DNA of 64,000 bases, from assembly GCF_016587355.1 (NCBI RefSeq), contig NZ_BNJF01000001.1, positions 3,997,721 to 4,061,720 on the forward strand, written 5' to 3'. The DNA is from Ktedonospora formicarum. GTDB lineage: Bacteria > Chloroflexota > Ktedonobacteria > Ktedonobacterales > Ktedonobacteraceae. The translations under genes were made by a program, and so were the position numbers. The notes beneath the pieces are model-generated. The model saw only the letters and a list, made by a program, of their open reading frames with translations, searched no databases and had not been told where the DNA came from. The stretch's first letter is position 1. Each line of letters opens with the position of its first letter. Below are positions 41,000-48,790 of this stretch, piece by piece.

Positions 41000-41027
41000 T
41001 GCACACCACCTCCTTTCGATGGAAGGT

Positions 41028-41057
41028 ATTGTACCAGAGTATTTTAAGAGTTGTCAA
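41028..41057 (-). promoter_or_regulatory. consensus promoter of the orphan RNA
   Basis: On the minus strand TTGACA (41057-41052), an 18-bp spacer and TACAAT (41033-41028). The remaining sequence up to the DUF433 gene (41058-41312) shows no further gene. Confidence 0.8.
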
Positions 41058-41312
41058 GATTTTTCTGAAAACCCACTCATGATGAAGATGAGATTGACAG
41101 GCTAAAGCTGCATGGGGAGCCAGATCAATGCAAAATATGTTTTGTGAATATTATGTGAATTCAACCGAGCGTTTGTTTACGAGATTTTAACTTAGTGTGA
41201 AGAACCGAATCACAGTCATACTTTTGCATTTGAGAGCGAGAGCGAATAGAAAATGGCGCATATGGTATGCTTGAAAGAAGAGAAACGAAAGGGGTCGTGA
41301 AAGGAATAGCGC

Positions 41313-41555
41313 ATGAGCATAGAGCGTACCACGCATCCATATATCATCCGCAACTCAATGATATACGAGGGCGAGCCTATAATTGAGGGTTCGCGGACGA
41401 GTGTGAGGCACGTCATCTTACTCTTTCAGAGTGGTCAGGACCCCGAAGAGATCGCTGATAGGCATCACTTGACGCTTGCTCAGGTGTATGATGCCATTAG
41501 CTATTTCTACGATCATGAGGATGAGATAAGGCGCTATATCTCCAATGGAGAGTAG
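41313..41555 (+). CDS. DUF433 family protein
   Basis: 80 residues with the family outline HPYIIRNSMIYEGEPIIEGS then RTSVRHVILLFQSGQDPEEI and LTLAQVYDAISYFYDHEDEI. The N terminus resembles a short beta hairpin, and the rest is a helix-turn-helix. Some DUF433 proteins are antitoxins paired with PIN-like toxins (VapB45 type). No toxin gene is adjacent here, so it may be an orphan. ATG 41313 has AAAGGAA upstream. A terminator follows. Confidence 0.87.
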   Translation: MSIERTTHPYIIRNSMIYEGEPIIEGSRTSVRHVILLFQSGQDPEEIADRHHLTLAQVYDAISYFYDHEDEIRRYISNGE

Positions 41556-41604
41556 CCTGGATTTCTGTTATGGACTTCTCGCCGCCTGTGGTGGCTGATA
41601 GCAT

Positions 41605-41638
41605 AAGGGGATGTTGGCGGTTTCGCCAGCATCCCTTT
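41605..41638. terminator. terminator between DUF433 and PhyH genes
   Basis: AAGGGGATG.TGGCG (41605-41619) pairs with CGCCA.CATCCCTTT (41624-41638), followed by a short pyrimidine run. It is shared by convergent genes. Confidence 0.78.
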
Positions 41639-41684
41639 CATCCTGACTAAAAGCGCCTGTGCGTTGAAGGCTGTTCGTTTGGAG

Positions 41685-42479
41685 CTAGCGAATCGACATC
41701 CGGGTGAGGGCAGTCTCAAACGAGACATCGACATTATCATCGCCTGTCACATAGCGCCAGAACTTCGCGCGTTGAACATGCTCAAGGCGGGCCTCATTCC
41801 CCTGCCATTTGTAATAGCCCTTGTTAATGATGTCTGTCACCTCGGGATCTTGATAGCCCTCAGTGTTAAACAGGCTGCGCTGTTGTTGACCTGGGCGCAG
41901 GCGCAGTTTGAAGACGTAGCGCATCTGGTTGGTGCGATTGGGCTGGGCGCAGTGCCAGATGCCATGATGCATAAAGACAATCGTTCCTGCTTTCGCCGCG
42001 AGCTGGCACTGTCCAACGATATTCTTATAGCGCCCGATACTGGTAGTGTTTACTTTGCGGAGATGTGAACCGGGGAGGATCAGGGTTGGTCCCATCTCGA
42101 CGGGAGTATCATGCGTAAAGTAGAAGGCCTGAACATCGAAGGCGAATGGTCGCACATCGATAATAGAGTCGGCGTGCCAGTCCTGAGCCTTGGTCTGGTC
42201 GGGTCCCACGATGTGAAGATATGAGTGATCGTAGGCTGGATTGACGCCAACGAAGCTCTGGACGGCCCCTTTGACCTGGGGCAGTTCAAACACCGTTCTG
42301 AGGGCCTCTGATTGGCTCCAGAAATGATAGCCCGCGTCTGCCATTCGCTTCTCATCGGCCAGTACGGCTTCATTGTAGGGTGAGGGTACCAATTCATCAA
42401 GCTGTAAGTAGCCATCGGTCACGAAGCGCGCCATCTGGCGCGCCGTCAGGAGATGTTGCTTTTCACTAGTGCTCATCAA
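41685..42479 (-). CDS. phytanoyl-CoA dioxygenase family protein
   Basis: A 264-residue Fe(II)/2-oxoglutarate oxygenase of the PhyH family. The iron site is HxD in QDWHADSIIDVRPF, with the distal His in IVFMHHGIWHCAQPNRT and the 2-oxoglutarate Arg in this segment or just after it. LPGSHLRKVNTTS lies before the distal His, as in the family. PhyH relatives hydroxylate fatty acyl-CoA, ectoine precursors or natural-product intermediates, and the substrate is unknown. It overlaps the start of the 97-residue gene upstream by 14 bp, so the two are cotranscribed. An AraC regulator is divergent. Confidence 0.88.
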   Translation of the reverse strand: MMSTSEKQHLLTARQMARFVTDGYLQLDELVPSPYNEAVLADEKRMADAGYHFWSQSEALRTVFELPQVKGAVQSFVGVNPAYDHSYLHIVGPDQTKAQDWHADSIIDVRPFAFDVQAFYFTHDTPVEMGPTLILPGSHLRKVNTTSIGRYKNIVGQCQLAAKAGTIVFMHHGIWHCAQPNRTNQMRYVFKLRLRPGQQQRSLFNTEGYQDPEVTDIINKGYYKWQGNEARLEHVQRAKFWRYVTGDDNVDVSFETALTRMSIR

Positions 42480-42759
42480 TCGTCACCTTTCGTTCCAGAA
42501 CATATTCATAGGGAAGATGACCACTTTCGTGCTCATGTCCAGGGATATAGATGGGGAGCGTTGGCAACTGAAGGAGATTCCAGCCGTCGCGCATGGCTTC
42601 GAGTACGGATGGATATGGAGGCTCCTGCGAATCTCCTGACTGCATGGGCAGTGTGCCGCTGGGTGTGGCCCCATCATACAAAGCCCAGGCGATTGTGTCG
42701 GATTCCAGACCGGGCAGCGCTAGATGGAGAATTAAGATTTGCTGGCGAACCTTGCTCAT
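42466..42759 (-). CDS. small protein of unknown function cotranscribed with the PhyH gene
   Basis: 97 residues: KVRQQILILHLALPGLESDT at the start, PPYPSVLEAMRDGWNLLQLP in the middle, and GHEHESGHLPYEYVLERKV at the end. The gene ends 14 bp inside the start of the PhyH-family gene, so translation is probably coupled. ATG 42759 has AAAGGTG upstream. The pattern of a short helical region followed by a Tyr/Glu-rich end is not a family I recognise. Linkage suggests a partner or substrate-delivery protein (inference). Confidence 0.65.
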   Translation of the reverse strand: MSKVRQQILILHLALPGLESDTIAWALYDGATPSGTLPMQSGDSQEPPYPSVLEAMRDGWNLLQLPTLPIYIPGHEHESGHLPYEYVLERKVTIDEH

Positions 42760-42938
42760 GAAAGCACCTTTCTGCCTTAGAAGTGATTGTTCAGGCTTTC
42801 CTTCCCACTATGGGCGCTTGATAGAGTGGGTTGGAATGTGAGGAATGAGGATTCATCCCTTGTCTCAAGGTTACCTGAAGGGCTGGCTCAATGCTATACT
42901 CATATCCGAACCAGTTGTGTCTGATTCCGACATGTTAA

Positions 42939-43036
42939 GAAAAGCATTTGCCAACGCCGCCACAAGCATCCACTTCAGGCTGAGTGTGTGTTGCGCGACA
43001 TCTAAGCATCTCAGGCGGCTGTGCTCAGGCAAATGA
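42939..43036. repeat. palindromic repeat module with insert, before the AraC gene
   Basis: AAGCATTTGCCAACGCCGCC at one end and CAGGCGGCTGTGCTCAGGCA, AATGAATGGCATAC at the other match the GCATT..CCAACG module at 33075. About 40 bp of extra sequence lies between. It occupies most of the 320-bp space between the divergent PhyH pair and AraC gene. Confidence 0.65.
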
Positions 43037-43081
43037 ATGGCATACTGCTTTTCAAAGCGCCTGACGAAGAAGGAAGATGCG

Positions 43082-43888
43082 ATGCTCGATCATGTGCATA
43101 TTCGGTTGCTGACCTATCAAACGGTGCGGCTTGATCCGCCGTTCTGGCGTTTTCCGGCGCTTCAGAGTAGCTTCTGGCGCTTCTATCAAAATGACCATGA
43201 TGGAGCGTGGATCGAGCATGATGGGCGACGGCTGATGCTGGAGCAGGGACGTTTGTATTTTATTCCCGCCGGAGTGCGTTTCTCGACCCATTTGCGGCAT
43301 AGTGTGGAGCACCTCTATGTGCACTTTGATCTGTTAGGGTTGCCGTATCAGGTTCAGCGCGAGAGCTTTGCCGCGCCTGTCTGCCTGTCACCGCATTCGT
43401 CGCTGGAAGATACCTTAGGGATATTACGAACGGAATTGAGACAACGAGGGCATGACCTGTTCTTACAATTTCGCGTGAAGTCCATTCTCTATGAAGTCCT
43501 ACTGTTGTATCTGCAAAGCCTGCCCGTCGAGCAGATTCAGCGCTGTTTGTCATCATCCGAATCAGTTGAGCCAGTTACGCCCGCATTACGTTACATTGAG
43601 GATAATTTAGGGGTAGCAATCGCCAATAGTGAGCTTGCACGCCATTGTCATATGAGCACTGATTATTTTATACGCTGCTTTCGCCAACGTATGGGGCGTA
43701 CGCCGGGGCAATATATACAAGAGCAGCGTGTCAAGCGAGCTGAGCAGCAACTTCTGATGACTGCTCTGAGTATTGAGCAGATCGCCGCTGATAATGGTTT
43801 TGGAAGTCGCTACTATTTCACGCGAGTCTTCACGCGGCACACAGGGGTCTCTCCTGCTGCCTACCGCAAGGGATTATGCGGGCTTTGA
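43082..43888 (+). CDS. AraC-family transcriptional regulator
   Basis: A 268-residue regulator with an N-terminal cupin-like sensor domain (about 1-130, GRLYFIPAGVRFSTHLRHSV) and two helix-turn-helix motifs at the C terminus. The motifs are IANSELARHCHMSTDYFIRC, and IEQIAADNGFGSRYYFTRVF with HTGVSPAAYRKG. This order is typical of sugar-responsive AraC proteins. ATG 43082 is chosen because AAGGAAG lies about 6 nt upstream, while the longer frame at 43037 crosses a repeat. It is divergent from the PhyH pair and may control it (inference). Confidence 0.9.
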   Translation: MLDHVHIRLLTYQTVRLDPPFWRFPALQSSFWRFYQNDHDGAWIEHDGRRLMLEQGRLYFIPAGVRFSTHLRHSVEHLYVHFDLLGLPYQVQRESFAAPVCLSPHSSLEDTLGILRTELRQRGHDLFLQFRVKSILYEVLLLYLQSLPVEQIQRCLSSSESVEPVTPALRYIEDNLGVAIANSELARHCHMSTDYFIRCFRQRMGRTPGQYIQEQRVKRAEQQLLMTALSIEQIAADNGFGSRYYFTRVFTRHTGVSPAAYRKGLCGL

Positions 43889-43894
43889 CGAAGG

Positions 43895-43970
43895 TCTTAT
43901 GCGAAAACCAACCCTTGTATGAGGGGTAATGTTCGTTGTAACACACGCGCTCAGGTTTTCGGTAAGGAGA
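43895..43970. repeat. palindromic repeat module after the AraC gene
   Basis: TCTTATGCGAAAACCAACCC at the left, ACACACGCGCTCAGG in the centre and TTTTCGGTAAGGAGA at the right. The core is diverged, but the ends match the consensus. Confidence 0.8.
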
Positions 43971-43977
43971 AGGCAGA

Positions 43978-44061
43978 TTGAAGAAGAGTTATATTTGCGG
44001 GTGTCTCATCCGTGTTATATACTATAGAAAGTATAGTGGTGTAAGGTTGAAGGGAATGTAG
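43978..44061 (+). CDS. candidate 27-residue peptide started from a repeat-borne ribosome site
   Basis: The AAGGAG at the end of the repeat module lies 8 nt before TTG 43978. The frame reads MKKSYICGCLIRVIYYRKYS then GVRLKGM and stops at 44061. It is basic with a short hydrophobic middle. No family is recognised, and coding is not proven. Confidence 0.22.
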   Translation: MKKSYICGCLIRVIYYRKYSGVRLKGM

Positions 44062-44342
44062 ACCGTCGTGAGATAGTGCCCATCATTACATGCTCGAACT
44101 CCGTGTTGTTTGCTTATCCATCGTTCGTTTGAGACGCCAAGAAAACAACTGAGGCAGAGAGTACCTCGTGTAGATTCAGGTAATTGAACCCTCAGAGTGG
44201 GCGTCCTGGCAAGGGTGCCGTTAGAAGACACTGAAAGTCTACTGGTTTGAAGTGTACCGCCTCTGCTTCACAGTGTCGACGAGTCGCATTGCTTTATCGA
44301 ACTAACAGGTAGCTAGACGAGTAACACAAGGAGGACTTGCAC
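44062..44342. other. leader-like region without a gene
   Basis: About 280 bp separate the AraC flank from a 62-residue gene. Several short complementary segments are visible, but no known riboswitch or tRNA fits. A string TGAAGTGTACCGCC near 44249 faintly recalls a T-box motif but misses key positions. Confidence 0.35.
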
Positions 44343-44531
44343 ATGCAGCAACAGCAACAGTACATGGATTTGCTGATTGATACCCTCCTGGATGAGGGTT
44401 TTACAGTAAGTGAATCTTTACAATTAATTGAATTACAGGAAAAGTACGAAGAACGTAAGCAAATTGAAGAAACAAATTATCATCGTTTTATACGTTGGCT
44501 GGTAGAACATGGGCGTTTGAGTGATTGGTAA
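44343..44531 (+). CDS. small protein of unknown function
   Basis: 62 residues beginning MQQQQQYMDLLIDTLLDEGF and ending FIRWLVEHGRLSDW. It is acidic, helical and amphipathic in the first half. ATG 44343 follows AAGGAGG at 8 nt, one of the best ribosome binding sites in the window, which supports translation. It is followed by a terminator. No family is recognised. Confidence 0.65.
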   Translation: MQQQQQYMDLLIDTLLDEGFTVSESLQLIELQEKYEERKQIEETNYHRFIRWLVEHGRLSDW

Positions 44532-44584
44532 CATCTTGCGACGTGTTTTAGACATGTTGTACAATAAAAAGAGCGGAGCAGATG

Positions 44585-44611
44585 GGACGGCGTGGCTATG
44601 CTACGCCGTCC
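44585..44611 (+). terminator. terminator after the 62-residue gene
   Basis: GGACGGCGT (44585-44593) pairs with ACGCCGTCC (44603-44611), with GGC/GCT in the loop, followed by TTCCTTGC. Confidence 0.7.
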
Positions 44612-44640
44612 TTCCTTGCAATAATTCTTTTTTCTCCAAA

Positions 44641-44719
44641 TTAGAAAACCTGAGCACAGCAGTGCTAGCCGCGACACCCATTCGGGGGCACGGCGGCGGC
44701 GTTGGTTTTCGTGTAAGAT
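44641..44719. repeat. palindromic repeat module before the mannose gene
   Basis: TTAGAAAACCTGAGCACAGC, AGTGCTAGCCGCGACACCC, TTCGGGGGCACGGCGG and GTTGGTTTTCGTGTAAGATT. It has the same element order as the copy at 276. Confidence 0.82.
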
Positions 44720-44801
44720 TTAATAGAGCAATAGTTGTATACTTTTCTGGTTGATATGTTTAAGGCAACTGGGTGAGTTGCCTTTGGCAAGGGAGGCCTC
44801 T

Positions 44802-47300
44802 ATGAAAGCGGTTGTAATGGCCGGTGGTGAAGGATCGAGGCTACGACCACTGACGATTCGACGCCCTAAGCCTATGGTGCCTATTGCTGGGAAGCCGGTA
44901 ATGGAGCATATTCTTAATCTTTTGAAGCGTCATGGTATTACCGAGGTCGTTGTAACGGTTCAGTATCTGGCAAGTAGTATAGAAGATTACTTTGGCAATG
45001 GTTCTCAGTTTGGGATGCGCATTACCTACTCGCGTGAGAATGATCCTCTGGGAACGGCGGGCAGCGTCAAGAATGCCGAGGACCAATTAACTGAGCCGTT
45101 CCTGGTGATAAGTGGCGATGCGCTCACAGATTATGACCTGACGTCAGTCATTCAATATCACAATGAAAAGAAATCGCTGGCAACTCTTCTCCTGGCGCAT
45201 GTTCACAACCCACTGGAATATGGTGTAATCATCACGAACGAAGATGGACATATTACTCAATTCCTGGAGAAGCCGAGTTGGGGCGAAGTCTTTAGCGATA
45301 CAATCAATACTGGCATATATGTGTTGGACCCCAAGATCTTTGCCTACTTTGAGAAGGACAAGCCCTTCGATTTCAGCCAGGAACTCTTCCCGATGATGCT
45401 CAAACAGGGTGACCCCATCTATGGCTATGTGGCCTCAAAAGGCTACTGGTGTGATGTGGGCAACTTGAGCGAGTACATGCGTGCCAATGCGGATGCCTTA
45501 CAAGGGAAGGTTGATATCGATATTCCAGCGAAGAATATTGGTGGTAATATCTGGTGTGAGGAGGGGGTAGAGATCGCCAGTGATGCGCAACTGTACGGTC
45601 CTATCTACCTGGCGCATGAGTGTAAGGTCAAGCCGGGTGCGATTATTCATGGTCCCAGCACCATTGGACACTATTCTATTATTGATGAGCGCTCCCAGGT
45701 GGATCGTAGCATTGTCTGGAACAACTCCTATATTGGTGAACGAGCCGAGTTGCGGGGCGCGATTGTGGGATCAACGACGAGTGTGAAGAGCCGCGCGGTC
45801 ATGTTTGAGGGCTCAGTTATCGGTGATAACTCGAGCATTCAAGATGGGGCTATCGTCCAGCCTAACGTTAAGATCTGGCCTGATAAGGAGATTGAGGCGG
45901 GTGCGGTCATTAATACCAGCATCATCTGGGGATCGCAAGGGCGCCGTAGTCTCTTTAGTCGTCATGGCGTGACAGGTCTGGTGAATATCGACATTACGCC
46001 TGAGTTCGCTACGCGCCTGGGTGCGGCCTATGGCGCGGTTCTGCCGCGTGGTTCCGTGGTTTGTTTGAACCGCGACGAGAATCGCACCTCGCGTATGATC
46101 AAGCGAGGCATCAACGCTGGTCTGCCATCCGCAGGTGTTGATGTACATGACATTAATCAGGTTCCGCTCCCAGTAGCACGCTACATGATTCGTAATACGG
46201 AAGCGGTAGGTGGTATTCATGTGCGTGTCTCGCCCTATGACCCGCGTGTCGTAGATATCAAACTCTTTGATCAGAACGGTCTGGATATCAATAAGACAGT
46301 AGAACGAAAGATTGAGAACCTGTTCTTCCGTGAGGATTACCGGCGCGTCTACCTGGATGAGATTGGCGCGATTGAGGTCTTGAGCAATGAAGAGGTGACG
46401 GGTCTCTATCTTAAGGGCTTCCACAAGGTCGTCAACTATAATGTGGTGCGCCCAAGGAAGTTCCAGATCGTTGTTGACTATGCCCACAGTAGCACATTGC
46501 AACTCTTGCCGAAGATCTTTGACAAGCTAGGTTGTGAGGTTATTGTGCTCAACACCAACGCGGACGATGCCAGCACAGGTCCGGTTGATGAAGAGGGAAG
46601 AAGCATGCAGCGTCTGGCGGCAGTGACTTCGGCTTTGAACATGGACATGGGTATTCGGATCGACGCTGGCGGTGAGCGCATCTGGATTGTCGATGATCGC
46701 GGGCGTGTGCTGGACGGCATGAAGATGCTGGCGGTTATGGCGAGCCTGAACCTGCGCGCACATCCTGGCGGGACTGTGGCGGTGCCAGTGACTGCCCCTA
46801 GCGCCTTGCAGCATATCGCCAAACGCTACGACGGCTATGTGCAGCATACCAAGGTTCTTTCACACGCCCTGATGACGGCGGCTAGCCGAGAAGGGGTTGT
46901 GATGGTTGGTGATGGGCGTGGAGGCTTTGTCTTCCCGGCGCTTCAGCCAGCCTTTGATGGCATGCTGGCAATCGCGAAGTTGCTGGAATTACTGGCGACC
47001 TATGAGACACGCCTCTCTGAGGTAGTGGATGATCTCCCTGCCTATTATATGAGCACAACCGAGGTTACCTGCCCCTGGGAGCATAAAGGCAAGGTCATGC
47101 GTATCCTGAGTGAACAATACCGTGAGCGCCGTGCCAAGCCGATTGACGGCATCAAGATCGACCTGGGCAGCGAGTGGGTGCTGGTCTTACCGGACGCGGA
47201 TAACCCTCTCTTCCACGTGGTCGCTGAGTCGGTTTCCTCAGAGCAGGCGCAAGCCCTGGCTGAGAAGTACGCACGCGTAGTAACTGGATTGCAACAGTAG
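44802..47300 (+). CDS. mannose-1-phosphate guanylyltransferase fused to a phosphomannomutase-like domain
   Basis: 832 residues. The N-terminal nucleotidyltransferase domain (about 1-235) opens MKAVVMAGGEGSRLRPLTIR and has KPMVPIAGKPVMEHIL. A left-handed beta-helix of hexapeptide repeats follows to about 370 (GAIIHGPSTIGHYSIIDERS). The remainder is phosphohexomutase-like but degenerate. The catalytic loop TASHNP is replaced by RVSPYDP, and the metal loop DGDxDR by DAGGER. The mutase part is probably not a standard mutase. The likely product is an NDP-sugar, such as GDP-mannose for glycan synthesis. ATG 44802 has GGGAGG 6 nt upstream. A long hairpin follows the stop. The related actinobacterial fusions have the same length. 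Confidence 0.87.
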   Translation: MKAVVMAGGEGSRLRPLTIRRPKPMVPIAGKPVMEHILNLLKRHGITEVVVTVQYLASSIEDYFGNGSQFGMRITYSRENDPLGTAGSVKNAEDQLTEPFLVISGDALTDYDLTSVIQYHNEKKSLATLLLAHVHNPLEYGVIITNEDGHITQFLEKPSWGEVFSDTINTGIYVLDPKIFAYFEKDKPFDFSQELFPMMLKQGDPIYGYVASKGYWCDVGNLSEYMRANADALQGKVDIDIPAKNIGGNIWCEEGVEIASDAQLYGPIYLAHECKVKPGAIIHGPSTIGHYSIIDERSQVDRSIVWNNSYIGERAELRGAIVGSTTSVKSRAVMFEGSVIGDNSSIQDGAIVQPNVKIWPDKEIEAGAVINTSIIWGSQGRRSLFSRHGVTGLVNIDITPEFATRLGAAYGAVLPRGSVVCLNRDENRTSRMIKRGINAGLPSAGVDVHDINQVPLPVARYMIRNTEAVGGIHVRVSPYDPRVVDIKLFDQNGLDINKTVERKIENLFFREDYRRVYLDEIGAIEVLSNEEVTGLYLKGFHKVVNYNVVRPRKFQIVVDYAHSSTLQLLPKIFDKLGCEVIVLNTNADDASTGPVDEEGRSMQRLAAVTSALNMDMGIRIDAGGERIWIVDDRGRVLDGMKMLAVMASLNLRAHPGGTVAVPVTAPSALQHIAKRYDGYVQHTKVLSHALMTAASREGVVMVGDGRGGFVFPALQPAFDGMLAIAKLLELLATYETRLSEVVDDLPAYYMSTTEVTCPWEHKGKVMRILSEQYRERRAKPIDGIKIDLGSEWVLVLPDADNPLFHVVAESVSSEQAQALAEKYARVVTGLQQ

Positions 47301-47303
47301 AAT

Positions 47304-47364
47304 TACAGCATAAATTAAGCCCCTTTCTCACCGTAAATGGGAAAGGGGCTTAATTTATGCTGTA
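47304..47364. terminator. long bidirectional hairpin terminator
   Basis: 24-bp perfect arms (47304-47327 and 47341-47364, starting TACAGCATAAATTAAGCCCC) flank a 13-nt loop and are followed by AAAAAA. It lies between convergent sugar genes. Confidence 0.8.
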
Positions 47365-47426
47365 AAAAAGGGTGGGCGACCTGGTGAAATCGCCCACCCC
47401 ACGACTCTCAAAAGAGAGGGTAAACC

Positions 47427-48428
47427 TTAAACACGTGACAGCGAGGAGACCTGCACTGGCATAATATCCAGGTGGGTTTCTTCTCGTTGTTCTGGTTGGG
47501 TGTGTGTCTGGAAGTGCCCGTAGGCATGCAGCAGGTGCATGAGACCCTCACGCATGCTCACCTCTGGCTGCCACTTGAGTACGCGCTGTGCGAGAGCATT
47601 GTCGAGGGTGATCGCGCTGGCTTCAGCGAGCGCGCCTGAGATGTAAACAGGTTCGATATCACTGCGCAGTGCCTGCGCGCACAGCGTGTAAAGCTGTTTG
47701 AGTGTATAACCCTCGCCGTTACTGATATGTATGGTCTGATTATCGCCAAGCGTGAGTGCCTGGAGATTCGCGCTTACCGCATCATCGATAAAAATGTGAT
47801 CGTGAAGAGTATCACCCGCGCCGCGAATGATAGGACGACGCCCTTCGGTGAGCATCTGGATGAAATAGTTGAGTGGGTGTGGATTACCGTGAGCGCCATT
47901 GCCACCATAGATATCTGCGTAGCGCAAGATAGTATGTTTTAAGCCGTGCTGTTGTGTGTAATAGCGGACGTACCATTCACCGGCTACGCGACTAATGTCG
48001 GCAGGCTGGCGTGGTTGAAGGGGAGCCTCTTCGGAGAGTGGAAGCTGTGTGGGTGAGACTTGTCCATAGAGGGTATTGCCACCCGAGGCAAAGATAAATT
48101 TGCGGACCGAGGCATTGACACAACTATCGAGCACATGCAGGAGCCCACGAATATGGGTATCTGCATCGAGAAGCGATTGGTCTGCTGAAACCTCATACAG
48201 GTGTTGGTTGACATGATGACTGACAATATCGGGACGCTCATTCGCGAGAATTGTCCTGAGTTTCTCATCGCGAATGTCGAGCTGATAAAAGCGGGCGCGA
48301 GGATCGATGGTATTCGCTGAACCAGAATTGAGGTTATCGATAACAATAACATTGTGTCCCTGGTCAAGATAGGCGCGTGTAAGATAACTACCTAAAAAGC
48401 CTGCACCACCTGTGATAGCTATTTTCAT
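47427..48428 (-). CDS. UDP-glucose 4-epimerase-like SDR with altered active site
   Basis: 333 residues. The NAD-binding motif is intact (MKIAITGGAGFLGSYLTRAY, then VIVIDNLNSG). The usual PYGxSKxxxE active site reads PADISRVAGEWYVRYY, so the catalytic Tyr is replaced by Ala and the Lys by Arg. SGGNTLYGQVSP stands where the conserved Ser/Thr lies. The C-terminal substrate region has LRYADIYGGNGAHGNPHP and DDAVSANLQALTL. It may bind NAD and a sugar nucleotide but not catalyse by the standard route. Its place beside the GDP-mannose enzyme suggests a surface-glycan role (inference). ATG 48428 has a GAGAGGG site upstream. Confidence 0.83.
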   Translation of the reverse strand: MKIAITGGAGFLGSYLTRAYLDQGHNVIVIDNLNSGSANTIDPRARFYQLDIRDEKLRTILANERPDIVSHHVNQHLYEVSADQSLLDADTHIRGLLHVLDSCVNASVRKFIFASGGNTLYGQVSPTQLPLSEEAPLQPRQPADISRVAGEWYVRYYTQQHGLKHTILRYADIYGGNGAHGNPHPLNYFIQMLTEGRRPIIRGAGDTLHDHIFIDDAVSANLQALTLGDNQTIHISNGEGYTLKQLYTLCAQALRSDIEPVYISGALAEASAITLDNALAQRVLKWQPEVSMREGLMHLLHAYGHFQTHTQPEQREETHLDIMPVQVSSLSRV

Positions 48429-48790
48429 AGAAAATTCCCTCTCCTCTGAAGAAATTTAGATTTTACATGATAATTGCGTGTCGCATGAAAATGTCGGTTT
48501 GATACCGCTCTCCTTAAATTCAGTGTATCCCTTTTATGTATAGACATTATTCTATAGGTGTTCTTAAAATGGCCTGTGAGGCCTCTCTACTGGCGATGCA
48601 ATGCCTCGAACGTGGGTGGTGAGCCTGATGAGAATAAAGGCTCATACATATATGAAAATGCGGAGGCACCATGTTGATACCTCCGCTTGTGTGTCGAATG
48701 CATCGGCGGGTGTGGGAGAGATCATGACCATACCAAACTGTGACCTAGGCGAAAACCAGAGCGTAGCCGCCATAGCTGTGCTAGTTTGCG
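48429..48790. other. gap with partial repeat
   Basis: No gene was recognised. GGCGAAAACCAGAGCGTAGC near 48750 and CTAGTTTGCGC are a truncated palindromic module. It overlaps the end of the helix-turn-helix gene. Confidence 0.45.

Larger units (their letters stand above)
40782..41021 (-). ncRNA. orphan structured transcription unit, about 240 nt
   Basis: On the minus strand a consensus promoter (41057-41028) would start RNA near 41021. The RNA contains AAAGGAGGTG, a 24-codon frame, and a long-range 13-bp helix between GCTGCGCGGGCAG (40983-40971) and CTGCCCGTGCAGC (40849-40837). It ends at a perfect 12-bp terminator hairpin with T6. No known RNA family (6S, SRP, tmRNA, RNase P) was recognised. 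It could be a small RNA, a small-protein mRNA, or the attenuated leader of birA. Confidence 0.6.

Noticed and set aside
40782..41021. SRP RNA, 6S RNA or tmRNA identity of the orphan transcript
   Set aside because: None of the conserved sequence elements of these RNAs was found. Only a generic long-range helix is visible.
44090..44180. Possible tRNA with CTCGAACTCC on the plus strand
   Set aside because: No acceptor stem, D arm or anticodon arm could be built around it.
44200..44290. Third T-box upstream of the 62-residue gene
   Set aside because: TGAAGTGTACCGCC lacks the GGTGG part of the motif and no terminator follows, so the resemblance is too weak.
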